Assembly: GCA_964016985.1 (NCBI GenBank)
Contig: OZ024824.1
Location: 51,253,587-51,317,586, forward strand
Length of the DNA stretch: 64,000 bases
Direction of reading: 5' to 3'
Source: Anodontia alba
Lineage: Eukaryota > Mollusca > Bivalvia > Lucinida > Lucinidae
Of the stretch, positions 1 to 11,809 are shown piece after piece (position 1 is the first letter of the stretch; the number at the start of each line of letters is the position of its first letter). The position numbers and the translations under genes are program-made. The notes under the pieces were generated by a model, which searched no databases, was not told where the DNA came from, and was given only the letters and a program-made list of their open reading frames with translations.

Positions 1-128
1 TCCTGTTTCATAACAAGCATTGAACAAATCTTTTGGTCTGTTTCATCCTGTTTCAGAGTTTTTCCTCTATATCTTATTCGTTTCATTTGTTACGAAACAG
101 AAATGGATTTATGAAAAAAAAAAAGATG
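1..128 (+). repeat. GTTTC-rich tandem array, left fragment
   Basis: This is one partial unit of the same ~155-bp tandem repeat that fills 1895-3690. It has the same landmarks: GTTTCATCCTGTTTCAGAG, a TATATCTTATTCGTTTC block, a GTTACGAAAC block and an A-run followed by GATGTA. It is separated from the rest of the array by a DNA transposon inserted at its GATGTA. Confidence 0.85.
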
Positions 129-130
129 TA

Positions 131-1188
131 CCGTATTAACCATATATTTTCGGACACCATTAATGTTTGGACACCACCTATTTTCTGCAAAATATGATAA
201 TTTAATACACCATAGCATTTCGGACACCCCCTGAATTTGAAAAAGATAATTTCCTAATTTCGGACACAAAAATGCCTCTGGACAAAGCCGAATTTTCAAT
301 GAAATCCAACACCAAACCCACAGAGTCGCTATCATTTTCACGGATGTTTTGATAGACGAAGCCATTTTCTAACAGGTAAGAAGGAAGTAGTAGAGTCTAA
401 AAAATTAACTCAGTTAAAAATTATTTTCCGTCAGGGCTGTTTTCATTCAGGGAGAAACTACTTTTATTTGTTTATTCAAATTGCCGTGCTTATAAACTGC
501 GCATGCCACTTACTATACATTCGAAGACGATGAAATCGCCCCTCGTCCAAATGGACTGATCTACCAATACACAGCTAAAAATAGGCAAGAAGAAAAACAA
601 TAATAATAATAATAATAATAATAATGAAGGCCATGGAACATGCCACAATCTCATTACCGTTCAATGTTTTTCAACGAGGAGATATTATAGCACCTGTCTA
701 TTTCTCGGTAACACTATTTATACTTATCTTTTAAAAACCGTCATATTACCACGTGGTTCTATACCAAGTGTTAGTCGGTTCTATACCACGTGTTAGTCAC
801 ATGCAAACTTTACGACACCCAAGGTTACGTTTCCTCTACATGGTGTGTTGGCGTGTCAAGTAAAAAAGACGTCATTATAAAATTTTCATTATGGGCATTT
901 CCTCATAACCAAAATAAAAACGATTATAGTGACAATCAAAGCAGTGAAGCTTGTAAAATTAATTTCCATTAATATTTATTAAAACAAGCACTCCTATTAA
1001 ACAGGCAATCAGCGACCTTTTGTCAGTGCGTTAATATTACGCAATTTTATGATCGTCTGCTCAGGGCGATTGGGCAACCTCGTTGAAAAACCTGCTCAGC
1101 CTTTGCAGAGCTGCAAATAATGACGAGTCAGTATGGTAACTTCATTTTCCTATGGAATACATTACTATCTTTCATGGCTTTAGGAACG

Positions 1189-1219
<31 letters not shown>

Positions 1220-1894
1220 CAAACTGGGTCTTCTACGAATTCAAGCACCGCGGTCACCCATCCAGGTATTAACCGCAATCTCCGTTGCTTAACTTCGTAA
1301 AAAAGCCAATCATTCTACCAATGTCGCCATAAAAGCCGGCTTCCTAAGCGAGGCTGTAGAAGTGATTATATACCTAATCCGTTACAAAAAAAAAATAAAA
1401 ATAAAAAAAAAATAAACTAAAGTAACCGTTTCATCCACTTACAGAAACGATCTTTGGCAAACAGAATAGATCCTAATCAGATATCTGCCATCTGCTGCGA
1501 TTCTATCAACGAACTTAGCCCTTTGCACCAAGTCCATCTTTGAGGTGTGCCAATACCGGCAGGATTTTTCTGAACAACAGGAGGGGTCATGTGACTCAGT
1601 TTATTTACAAATGGCGCCCTGTCCGAACGACGATGCGATGATCAGTTGAAAAGTAACAGTGGTTTAATTTTTCGTATTTATCAAGCAAAAAACGGTCCAT
1701 AATAGTCAGTATTAAAAACTCGTGTACTACAAACCGCCGATCTGCCTGCGTGACAGACCTTAAAATCTTCATTTTTATCGGAATTTTTCAGGTATTTTCT
1801 TTAATTTTCGGACACGGCGTTATATTTTCATAAATATTCGGACAAAAAATAAAATAATTATTTTAACGTGTCCGAAAATATATGGTAAATACGG
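131..1894. mobile_element. Non-autonomous TA-target DNA transposon (1.76 kb)
   Basis: Terminal inverted repeats of 27 bp (131-157 and 1868-1894) begin CCGTATT and contain ATATATTTTCGGACAC; they differ at one base. The flanks are TA (129-130) and TA (1895-1896). Neighbouring tandem units read GATG-TA-TGTTTC without an insert, so the TA is a target duplication. TTTCGGACAC or near copies recur inside both ends and could be transposase-binding sites. There is no transposase ORF. The interior holds an AAT microsatellite (about 599-625), A-runs and a 5S-like segment. TA duplication is typical of Tc1/mariner-like elements, but the superfamily is an inference. Confidence 0.8.
1205..1330 (-). repeat. 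5S rRNA-derived sequence (SINE3-like or pseudogene)
   Basis: Read on the minus strand, this stretch has AAGTTAAGCAAC (1284-1295) followed by TGGATGGGTGACC (1252-1264). These match the internal A-box and C-box promoter elements of metazoan 5S rRNA in the correct order and roughly correct spacing. The sequence outside the boxes is too divergent for a functional gene, and A-runs lie close on both sides. A 5S-derived SINE or a degraded 5S pseudogene carried inside the DNA transposon is the best reading. Confidence 0.45.
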
Positions 1895-3690
1895 TATGTT
1901 TCATGGTTTCATTTCGTTTCACCCTGTTTCATAATGAGAATATTTCAAATTTTTTGGTCTGTTTCATCCTGTTTCAGAGTTTTTCCTATATATCTTATTT
2001 GTTTCATTTGTTACGAAACAGAAATTGGTTTAAAAAAAAAAAAAAAAAGATGTATGTTTCATCATATCATTTTGTTTCACCCTGTTTCGTAACGAGCATA
2101 TTTCAAATTTTTTGGTCTGTTTCATCCTGTTTCAAAGTTTTTCCTATATATCTTATTCATTTCATTTGTTACCAAACAGAAATGGGTTTATAAAAAAAAA
2201 AAAGATGTACTTTTCATTGTTTCATTTCGTTTCACCCTGTTTCGTAACGAGCATTTTCAATTTTTTTTGGTCTGTTTCATCCTGTTTCAAAGTTTTTCCT
2301 ATATATCTTATTCATTTCATTTGTTACCAAACAGAAATGGGTTTATATAAAAAAAGATGTATGTTTCATCTTTTCATTTTGTTTCACCCTGTTTCGTAAT
2401 GAGCATATTTCGAAATTTTTGGTCTGTTTCATCCTGTTTCAGAGTTTTTATTTGTTTCATTTGTTATGAAACAGAAATGGGTTTATAAAAAAAAAAAAAG
2501 ATGTATGTTTCATCATTTCATTTCGTTTCACCCTGTTTTGTAACAAGCATATTTCAAATTTCTTGGTCTGTTTCATTCTGTTTCAAAGTTTTTCCTATAT
2601 ATCTTATTCATTTCATTTGTTACAAAACAGAAATGGGTTTATAAAAAAAAAAAAAGATGTATGTTTCATTATTTCATTTCGTTTCACCCTGTTTCATAAC
2701 AAGCATATTACAAATTTTTTGGTCTGTTTCATCCTGTTTCAGAGTTTTTCCTATATATCTTATTTGTTTCATTTGTTACGAAACAGAAATGGGCTTATAA
2801 AAAAAAAAAAAAGATGTATGTTTCATCATTTCATTTCGTTTCACTCTGTTTCGTAACAAGCATATTTCAAATTTCATGGTCTGTTACATCCTGTTTCAAA
2901 GTTTTTCCTATATATCTTATTCGTTTTATTTGTTACGAAACAGAAAAGGGTTTATAAAAAAAAAAAAAGGTGTATGTTTCATTGTTTCATTTCATTTCAC
3001 CCTGTTTCGTAACGAGCATATTTCAAATTTTTTGGTCTGTTTCATCCTGGTTCAAAGTTTTTATTCGTTTCATTTGTTATGAAACAGAAATGGGTTTATA
3101 AGAAAAAAAGATGTATGTTTCATCGTTTCATTTCGTTTCACCCTGTTTCGTAATGAGCACTGAACAAGTCTTTTGGTCTGTTTCATCCTGTTTCAGAGTT
3201 TTTCCTATATATCTTAATCATTTCATTAGTTATGAAACAGAAATGGGTTTATAAAAAAAAAAAAAAAAAAGAAATATGTTTCGTCGTTTCATTTTGTTTC
3301 TCTCTGTTTCGTAACGAGCATATTTAAAATTTTTTGGTCTGTTTCATCCTGTTTCAGAGTTTTTCCTCTATGTCTTATTCATTTCATTTGTTACGAAACA
3401 GAAATGGTATTTATGAAAAAAAAGAAAAAAAGATGTATGTTTCATCGTTTCATTTTGTTTCACCCTGTTTCATAACCAGCATATTTCAAATTTTTTGGTC
3501 TGTTTCATCCTGTTTCAGAGATTTTCCTCTATATCTTATTCGTTTCATTTGTTACGAAACAGAAATGGGTTTATACAAAAAAGTATCTGTTTCATTGTTA
3601 TATTTTGTTTCACCCTGTTCCGTAACAAACATTGTCCAAGGTGTTTGAACTGTTTCATCCTGTTTCGTAACCAATGAAACGAATGAAACT
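1895..3690 (+). repeat. GTTTC-rich tandem array, about 11 units of ~155 bp
   Basis: The phrase GGTCTGTTTCATCCTG or a close variant recurs near 1956, 2115, 2272, 2425, 2567, 2723, 2878, 3035, 3177, 3337 and 3498, giving a period of 142-161 bp. Each unit also has an A-run of varying length and the inverted pair GTTTC...GAAAC around TTTGTTACGAAACAG. The array ends near 3690 in degenerate GTTTC sequence. Short reading frames within it are by-products of the repeat and are not called as genes. Confidence 0.9.
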
Positions 3691-3902
3691 GATCATCAGT
3701 GAGAACTGCTATTGGTCTGTTTTATTTGTTTAATTCTTTTTCAGTCCATTTTAGAGTATTCCTTATATATTTTAATTGTTTCATCTGTTTCTGTTACGGA
3801 GAAAAAAACATGCCCCAAAAAAACCTGCGTGGTTTTTGTGCAGTATATGATATATTATTGTGTTGGAATTAGGGGAGCTCTTCCCTCCTAATCTATAAAT
3901 TC

Positions 3903-4177
3903 TAGCACATTATCCATAGGTTAATGTATTATGCAGTTAAAATGAAGTTTTTATAGTAAAACATATTTTAACAAGTAATACTTAACCTATGGATAAAAAA
4001 TTCCCTCCTTCTTCCCTGCTTTGCTCAGTTATATTGTTTTATTCTACAAAGAAACTGAACACTTGATCAGAACAGCGGGAAAGGTAACGTCACACACCTT
4101 CTGGATTAAGACTTGCCATTTTTCTATGGAAGGTTTAAATACAGAAGAGAACATCCATAGGTTAAGTATTACTTGTT
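3903..4177. repeat. DIRS terminal inverted-repeat remnant
   Basis: The sequence 3903-3942 matches the outer right end of the DIRS element at 46565 (AGCACATTATCYATAGGTTA). The sequence 3970-3995 is the inverse orientation of the same end, and 4100-4177 again matches the right repeat, including GGATTAAGACT and CTATGGAAGG. No coding interior lies between them, so this is an internally deleted or solo terminal structure of a related DIRS family. A family C element interrupts its right edge. Sequence continuing the DIRS flank (AAAATATGTTTTAC) resumes at 5322. Confidence 0.6.
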
Positions 4178-5321
4178 ATATGCCTGTTTGAAAAATCGGG
4201 ACATACTATGTTACGGGATCTGGCATCCGTCTGTCTGTCCGTAAACTTTTTCGTTTCTGGCTAACTCCTCCTACAGTTTACATCCAATCAAGCTGAAACT
4301 TGGTATATAGTTAGACCAGAATGTGGAGCATATTGTTTCGGGGTTACAGTCCCCCACATATTAGCAGAGTTATGCCTCTTTGAAAATTTCTGTAAACTTT
4401 TCGTTTCTGGTTAACTCCTCCTATAGTTTACATCCAATCAAGCTGAAACTTGAATTATAGTTAGACCATGATGTGGAGCAGCTCATATTGTTTTGAGGTT
4501 ACAGTCCACCAAATATTGGCAGAGTTATGCCCCTTTGAAAATTTCTATAAACTTTTCGTTTCCGGCTAACTCCTCTTACAGTTTACATCCAGTCAGGCTA
4601 AAACTTGATTTATAGTTAGATTATGATGTGGAGCAGTGTATATTCTTTCGAGGATACAGTCCACCAAATATTAGCAGAGTTTTGCCCCTTTGAAAATTTC
4701 TGTAATTTTTTTCATTTCCAACTAACTCCTACAGTTTACATCTGATCAAGCTGAAACTTCGTAAATAGTTACATGATGATGTGGAGCAGTGCATATTATT
4801 TCGAGGTTACAGTACACCAAATATTGGCAGAGTTATGCCCCTTTGAAAATTTCCATTAACTTTTTGTTTCCGGCCAACTCCTCCAACAGTTTACATCCGA
4901 TCAAACTGTAACTTGATTTATTGCGATTTATTGACCATGATGTGGAGCAGCGTGTATTGTTTCGAGGTTACAGTCCACCAAATATTAGCAGAGTTATGTC
5001 CCTTTAAAATTTCTTTAAACTTTTCGTTTCTGGCTTACTCCTTCTGTAGTTTACATCCAATCGAGTTGAAACTTTGTAAATTGTTACACCAGGATGTGGA
5101 GCGGTGCATATTGTTACGAGGTTACAGTTCACCAAATATCAGCAGAGCCCCTTTGAAAATTTTGGTAATTTTTTTATTTCCAATTAACTCCACTTACAGT
5201 TAACAAGTTAACTCCACTTACAGTTAACATCCGGAGCACTGAATTATACAGGAGTCAGCATATGTGCTATATCTTATTACTTGCAAGGGTGTATAATGCC
5301 TCCGCTTGCGGAGCTCTTGTT
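4178..5321 (+). mobile_element. Family C pearl-like/Helentron-associated element
   Basis: The head is ATATGCC-TGTTTGAAAAATCGGGA, an imperfect palindrome, followed by a CCGTCTGTCTGTCCG stretch. The core has about five tandem modules of ~180 bp (AACTCCTCCTACAGTTTACATCC, then a GATGTGGAGCAG block, then a TTACAGTCCACCAAATATT block). The tail is GCGGAGCTCTTGTT. It splits a DIRS end: TTGTT lies on the left, and the tail TTGTT is followed by AAAATATG, which is contiguous in the DIRS copy at 46560. There is no coding capacity. Helentron-type mobilisation is an inference from the T-rich target and shared tail. Confidence 0.7.
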
Positions 5322-5483
5322 AAAATATGTTTTACTATAAAAACTTCATTTTTGCAATATGGAGTTATCAAAAGCATTTGTTAGTTTTATGTCTACTCAC
5401 AAAAATTAAACTAAGTAAATGTTTTTCGTCACTCAAGATATAAATAGATTTTCTTAAGAACTTTTCTAATCTGTCCATTGCAG

Positions 5484-5595
5484 GTGATGGCCAAGATTCC
5501 AGACTGTCATCGTAATGTGTTCAAATATCTGTGTGCCCTACTTCGGGAGCTGTTGCAACATTCTGAACATAACTGTCTTGAAATAAAGCTTGTAG
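5484..5595 (+). CDS. OCRL: OCRL/INPP5B-like RhoGAP domain, penultimate exon
   Basis: A 112-bp internal coding exon. It follows a pyrimidine-rich acceptor ending TTGCAG and stops at a GTGAGG donor. The translation runs VMAKIPDCHRNVFKYLC, then ALLRELLQHSEHN, then LEIKLV. This is the helix typical of the catalytically inactive RhoGAP-like domain at the C-terminus of OCRL/INPP5B 5-phosphatases (NVFxYL..FLRELL). The last codon is split after its first base and is completed by CA at 30645, making Ala. This domain binds Rho-family GTPases, and the full enzyme removes the 5-phosphate of PI(4,5)P2 at Golgi, endosome and cilium membranes. Upstream exons lie outside the window. OCRL versus INPP5B cannot be separated here. 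Confidence 0.85.
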
Positions 5596-5702
5596 GTGAG
5601 GATCCTATTGTTATTTCTTGCCACGTGCGTAATTGAGTTTACCTTGAAACAGTGGGTCTAACGGGACCAGTGAAAGTCAACACTTCCAGTTAATTTCCTT
5701 AT

Positions 5703-6780
5703 TAGCTCACCTGAGCATGAAGTGCTCATGGTGAGCTATTGTGGTCAGTCAGTGTCCGTCATGCGGTGTGCGGCGTCAACAATTGCTTTAAAAGCCTACT
5801 CCTCCTACACCCCTGGGCCAATTGACTCGATTCTTGGTAGGAAGCATCGGGGTGACTCGTAGATCAAAAATAGTTAAAATCGTTCCGATCGGAAATCCAA
5901 GATGACCGCCATCTTGAAAATCTATTTTACCCTTCTTCTCCAGAACCAAAAGGTCAGTTGACTCCAAACTTGGTAGGAAGCATCGGGGTGACTTGTAGAT
6001 CAAAAATAGCTAAAATCGTGCCAATTGGAAATCCAAGATGGCCGCCATAGTGGCCATATTGAAAATCTATTTTTCGTTTCTTCTCCTAAACCCAAAAGCC
6101 AATTAACTCCAAAATTGGTAGGAAGCATTAGGGTGACTTATAGATCAAAAATAGCTAAAATTGTTTCCATTGGAAATCCAAGATGGCCGCCATGGCGCCA
6201 TCTTGAAAATCTATTTTTCGCTTCTTCTCCTGAACAGAAAGGCTTACTGACTTTAAACTAGGTAGGAAGCATCAGGGTGACTTGTAGATCAAAAATAGCT
6301 AAAATTGTGCCGATCGGAAATCCAAGATGGCCACCATGGCGGCCATCTTGAAAATCAATTTTTCGCTTCTTCTTCTGAACTGGAAGGCCAATTGACTCGA
6401 AACTTGGCAGGAAGCATTGGGATGACTTGTAGATCAAAAATAGCTAAAATCGTCCCGATCGGAAATCCAAGATGGCCATCTTGAAAATCTATTTTTCACT
6501 TCTCCTCATAAACTGAAAAAGCCAACTGACTCAAAACTTGGTAGGAAGCATCGGGTTGACTTGTAGGTCAAAAATAGCTAAAATCTTTCTGATCGGAAAT
6601 CCAAGATGTCTGCCATGGCAGCCATCTTGAAAATCTTTTTTTCGCTTCTCCTGAATCCAAAGGCTTATTGACTAAACTTGGTAGGAAGCATCGGGGTGAC
6701 TTGTAGATCAAAAACAGCTAAAATCATCCCTATTGGAAATCCAAGATGGCCACCATGGCCGCCATCTTGTTTTATATATA
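5703..6780 (+). mobile_element. Family B pearl-like element with YY1-like palindromes
   Basis: The head AGCTCACCTGAGC-ATGAAG-TGCTCATGGTGAGCT is a hairpin, followed by GTCAGTCAGTGTCCGTC. The core has about seven modules of ~120-145 bp, each with GTAGGAAGCATCGGGGTGAC, TAGATCAAAAATAGCTAAAAT, GGAAATCCAAGATGGC and CATCTTGAAAATC. The right limit is unclear because the last module fades into TATATA sequence; no CTCTTGTT tail was found. The head-body junction (TTTAAAAGCCTACTCC) serves as the empty site for the Polinton-like insertion at 15782. Confidence 0.7.
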
Positions 6781-6948
6781 CTTATATAGGAAAACCTTTA
6801 AAAATCTTTTTGTCTGAAATCAGAAGGCCCTGGCCTTTGATATTTGGTTACATAGCTTCATCTAGTTCACATGCCTATTCAACAATAAGGCACCATGCGA
6901 TCATGCTTCTGTACAGCACCCCCCAGCCTGTCATCTGAAAACATTCAT

Positions 6949-7394
6949 TATGCCCTCGCCATTTTCAATGGGGGGGCATATAGTATCACCGCTGTCAGTA
7001 CGTCCGTCCGTCCTGTCCATCCATGCCGTTCGTCCGTACGTCCCGTCCATCTGTCCCATCCATCCGTCCGACCCGTATGTAACACAAATGGTTTCTGTGC
7101 GATATCTTTTGAAGGATTGGTGTATTGGATTGAAATTTTATGCACAGGTATATAATCATAAAATGTAGGTCAAGTTCGATTTAGGGTAAAATCCACCAAT
7201 TATTTTGGGAGTTATGGCCTTTTTCAACTGTGAAAAATTTTCAACTTTGAAAAATGGTTTCAGTGCAATATCTTTTGAAAGGATTGGTGTATTGGATTGA
7301 AATTTTATACACAGGTATATAATCATAAAATGTAGGTCAAGTTCGATGTAGAGTAAAATCCACTTATTATTTTGGGAGTTATGGCCCTTTTTAT
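6949..7394 (+). mobile_element. Family G pearl-like element (interrupted)
   Basis: The head is TATGCCCTCGCC...GGGGGGGCATA (6949-6981), an imperfect palindrome, followed by a long CGTCCGTCCGTCCTGTCCATCC stretch. Two ~165-bp modules then follow, with TGGTTTCTGTGCGATATCTTTTG, AAATTTTATGCACAGGTATATAATC and AAATCCACCAATTATTTTGGGAG. It is cut at 7394 by a family C fragment. Short frames across the CCGTCC stretch are not genes. Confidence 0.6.
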
Positions 7395-7665
7395 TTGCCC
7401 GTTTGAAAAACGGGATATATTATGTTACGGGGTATGGCGCCCGTCCGTCCGTAAACTTTTTCGTTTCCGGCTAACTCCTCCTACAGCTTACATCCGATCA
7501 AGCTGAAACTTGGTATATAGTTAGACCATGATGTGGCGCAGCGCATATTATTTCAGGATTACAGTCCATCAAATGTTTGCAGAGTTATGCCCCTTTGAAG
7601 ATTTCTGTAAACTTTTCATTTCCGGTTAACTCCTCCTACATTTTACATCCGATCAAGCTGAAACA
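7395..7665 (+). mobile_element. Family C fragment, 3' truncated
   Basis: It starts TGCCCGTTTGAAAAACGGGA, a clear palindromic head, then CCGTCCGTCCG and one and a half family C modules. It ends inside a module at GCTGAAACATCTAGG with no CTCTTGTT tail. It lies directly against the broken family G element. Confidence 0.65.
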
Positions 7666-8285
7666 TCTAGGCTGAGCTCCAGTGCAAAAAAAAAAATAAT
7701 AATAATTACCCAGAAAGAACCACAATTGGTTATGGTATAAAATTGAAGAACAATATTTGTTGCACATGAAACCACTGTATAGCAAACTTTCACAAATTGC
7801 ATAACATCACAAAAGCTGATCAAATAAGGCAGCCCATACGTGACATATAAATATATGCATTTCAAACGTGTTCTATTATCTTGCTAATACTATTGAAACT
7901 AAAACAACTTTCGATAACATTTATATGTTCTGTGCATCTGTTATGTAGGGATTAAACTGTTTAATCCAGTATTAATTTCCCAAAGTAATAGCCTACTACA
8001 GGGTTCCAGCAAGGAGACCTAGCATCCGTTTTATTCCTGATGTAACTGTCTGCTGCAGGGATCCAGCAAGGAGACCTCCTGGCTTTTCCTATTCTCTTAC
8101 TTATCATGGGGCACAAGCATGACTGCCAGAGTCAAATTCATTTTAGTTTTAAAGCTTATGTATTATGAAGAAAATCCACTAATTGATCAAATGATCAGAT
8201 AAATTCTCGCCGCATTCAAGATTTAGATTTTGTTTTAAAAATTGTGTTATTTCCATATACGCATGACAGAACCAACAATTTCATG

Positions 8286-8480
8286 TGCACCCTGCAAAGA
8301 TTCGGATCAGCCTGGGCATCTATCCAGTCTGATCAACATCTTTGATGTCCACATGAAAGCAGATTGGGCCCTAAGGTATACATTGCGTGCACAGCAAATA
8401 TTTTGATCAGACTAAGAGAATGCCCAGTTTGATCCGAGTCTTCGCTAGGCGCACAGACTAAATTGTTAGTTTGTCATGGA
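8286..8480 (+). repeat. Dispersed repeat, copy 1 (GATCAGCCTGGGCATCT)
   Basis: The phrases GATCAGCCTGGGCATCT and CAGTCTGATCA are shared with 11810-12035 in the same orientation. Both copies also end in sequence related to CAGGCTTAGTT/TGGCTCAGTTATGG. The family is not recognised. Confidence 0.5.
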
Positions 8481-9256
8481 CAGGCTTAGTTGTTTTTTGT
8501 GTGTATTTCGTGGTTGTGTCCCAGCTAAATTGAAAAAGGTAGGTGGTATGGCTGACCATCACAAAACAAGGGGTATTGATTCATGTACATTCATTCGGAA
8601 GTTTCATTTTATTATAATTTTGGTCTCTGAATACCCCAGTTTGCCCTTCCACAAATAAGTCTGTGGAAGGGCAAATGATTTGTCAAAGGACAAACAAGTG
8701 ACCAAAGGACTAATGACCTGTTTATACCGTACAACAATAAAAATTTGCCGGTAGAATTAGCCGTTCTCTTTTCAAAATGAAATGGTGAATTCTGACAAAC
8801 GTCGGTTTATGAGAAATATTTCTTGTATAAAACCTTTATAAACTGCATTATTGAAATATTGAGTCTGGTAAAATAAAATCTGGTAAATAAAAACATGGAT
8901 GTCCCTTTTTTGATACATGGTCATTCGATAAAGGCACAATCCAAACACAAATTTTCATTATGGGAAAACAGCTTACAAACGGAATCTTCACGGTAACGTT
9001 TTGATGCAGACAATCAATCAGTTTTACTTTTTTTTTTTTTTTTTGTTTTGTTTTGGTCGAATGTTTACAATCGACACAGAATATACAAAACCAAACTTTC
9101 CTTTAGGTTGTTATCTACATGATTATCAATGACCAATGAAATCAAACCGCGCGTTAGACGGACTTACTGCATGTTCACAATATGGAACCCACAACCTGTG
9201 GTCTCCGAACCGAACTCTTTTCTGAAACCTGGACTAGGCTTAGGGCTGGGACACAG

Positions 9257-9323
9257 GCAAACAGTGCAGACCCAGATCAGATGACACAGAACGTAGTTTC
9301 TGATCAGGGCCTGCACTGTTTGC
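9257..9323. repeat. Short foldback (13-bp perfect arms)
   Basis: GCAAACAGTGCAG (9257-9269) is exactly inverted at 9311-9323. An inner GATCAG/CTGATC pair extends the stem. It may be a small foldback element; no target duplication was found. Confidence 0.55.
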
Positions 9324-10516
9324 TTAAATTACCCGTTCTCCGTTTTTCCAGCCTATACTCAAAGACAATCGACCAACCAGGGCTGTCAATGCTTTGACTT
9401 CAATGGTATTACCATCATATCAGGACGAAATTAGGGCGATATTCTAATTATCCGACATGCGTTCAAAACTGCGAGCGATCGCGCGTGTGTCCGGCAGACT
9501 GGTACCTAGCTGTACACAATGTAGATGTACAAAGTCCTGCCCATACATCGCATGTGAGCGATTACTCTAAGGTGACATATATGGTTCTACACGCTTTTTC
9601 AGTCTGGTAAACCGTTACTTCAAGCCTTGCGTCATTGGGGCAGGCAACTCTTCTGCTTGATGACTTTTCCATTTTCATGCCGATGGCTGATATTCAAGAA
9701 ATGCAGAGGCGGCCTCATTTGTACTCCATGATATATACGTACTCTGAGGCAATAAAAAAGTATACAGATTTTTTTTTTATTATGGAAAACCTGTTAATGA
9801 GTAAATTTGTTCGTTAAAATGTTTTATGGTCTTTTTTGTTAAACGTCTAGCTTTGCAAAAAAAAAAAAAAAAAAAAAATGGAGTTATAAATTATGGACTT
9901 ATGGTCACTAATTAAAAATCGTATTCCATTCAGAAACAGTTTCCTATAAGATAAGTGTCTTACACAAATGTCTATAAGTAAAACATTATTTTCTCCGAAA
10001 TCCCCATCGTACGGCTTCAAACCTAATTCATTGTCTACCTGTCCTACATTATCTCCCTCTGAATGTAAAATATAGGGAAATGAAAGGGTTTCTATCTCAA
10101 CTGGTGTCAGACTTGGAATTTTTGGAACTTGTTGCTTGCATTAGCGTCTTCGAGATGAATTTAGATAAAAACTCTTGAAACTGTTCATTGAAAAGAAAAA
10201 AAAACAAAAAAAATGTCAATAAACGGTTCATAGAAACTTAGTGCGTTCTAACAGAAGGTGAATGTAATGCCAAAAACATTGGTTCCTTGGTATAGAAAAT
10301 TAACTTTTTACTATGTGATACTTTAAGATATAGAACATGTCCTTACAGATTTTTTTTTATCCTTCGATATAACGTTTCTGCTTTCAGTTTGTGTGTCATA
10401 ATAAATCCGTTATTTTTGCAACATCACGAAAACATACCTATATAATTTTGACCCCCTTAAACCCCACTTTCATATAGTAAAACTGGGGATCATGGGGGTA
10501 TACATTATTTTCTTAT

Positions 10517-10649
10517 TTCTGTTCAAAAACATAGATCGTGGGTACTCGTTAGAACCACCTCGTCAGGGCGGTTCTAACGAGAACCCACAATCTATTGTTT
10601 GGCTGTGCGGTTCTAACAAATACCCACATGTTATGTTTTTAGCAGAAAT
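10517..10649. repeat. Nested foldback
   Basis: The inner stem pairs GGGTACTCGTTAGAACC (10540-10556) with GGTTCTAACGAGAACCC (10570-10586), one mismatch. A larger stem pairs 10517-10559 (ending in CGTGGGTACTCGTTAGAACC) with 10600-10649 (GGTTCTAACAAATACCCAC, then TGTTTTTAGCAGAA). Two overlapping hairpins therefore share one left arm. Confidence 0.6.
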
Positions 10650-11809
10650 ATAAAAAATATCAGAATTTTTATCTGAAAACTTTCAGTTTTTTTGGTGGTG
10701 AAATTTTCAATGTATTTGAACAGGCGTGTTTTCGTAATGATGTCATGAAAAAGGTATGGTTAGGGCATTTTGGTGTCATTGATTAACCGCATGAAATGAG
10801 ATTTATGAAAGGATGATCTTGCTAATATGCTCACTTAATGTTTATTCGCTAGAAAATTGAATCATTTTTTTTTTTTTTTTTCGAATTTGTACATTTTTGT
10901 CTTTAAGGCAAGATTGCTTGAAATCTAGTCTGAAGACACCATCTGCTTGTCAGATGATCTCAAATTATTGTCAATTCAAAACAGGTTTGTAAAAAAGATA
11001 TGTCATCGGCCTGCTTTTTTCAGAAATGTAAATATTGCAACTGTACCCCAAGTTGTACAACACCCTGTCGTACATAACACATAATTAACGCAATAACGAG
11101 AGCTACCATATATTACGTTAACGTCACCGTGAAGCCAATGTAAAGTGGACATTAGCGCGTCCGTGGGTAGGGTTATAAAATCTCTCTTCCTGAAAAAATT
11201 AGTTCGGTGACCCACTAGTTTTTATTTATAAATATCTTCCGAATTGAATTTGCTTGGAAATAATTAAAACAAATAATATTGTCTTCGAGCTAGATTTCGC
11301 GCTATTTAGCTTTAAACGTGAAAAAAATAGGAATTCATAATTTTTCCAGAATTCACTTCTCCGGCAATAATTTATTTTCTGAACATAAATGCAAAATACA
11401 ACTTAGATCAATTCGTAGGGTATGTTATTACAAGTAGTTTGGTATAAAAATAAAAGAATGTCAGTTCCTTGTAAAGTTATTGCAAAAAATATGCATTTTT
11501 ATGTGGATAAATAATGATGTCAAAACGCGAAAACCTTGTCGATTTCGTGATGTTATAAAAACTAAGAAGTTATTATGAGGCACAAACAGAAAACAGAAAC
11601 GTTCTTTAGAAACATTGAATTTTTCACTGATGTACAGTTTTTGTCTCTAACGCAAATATTGAGTTTTGTTGTCTTCCACCTTAAGGTAATAGAATCCCCT
11701 AAAATAGGTGACGGCCCTTTAACAATGTTATGGGGCAACAAATGGCCCCATCACATTGGTCCTAGCGGCAACACTTCATATATGAGCCGCCAACAAATCA
11801 ACAAAATGA

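Noticed and set aside
1882..3677. Several ~100-residue Phe/Ser/Ile-rich proteins
   Set aside because: They are translations of the GTTTC tandem repeat and repeat with its period.
6895..7168. Ser/Pro/Val-rich proteins
   Set aside because: They result from the CCGTCC stretch at the head of family G.
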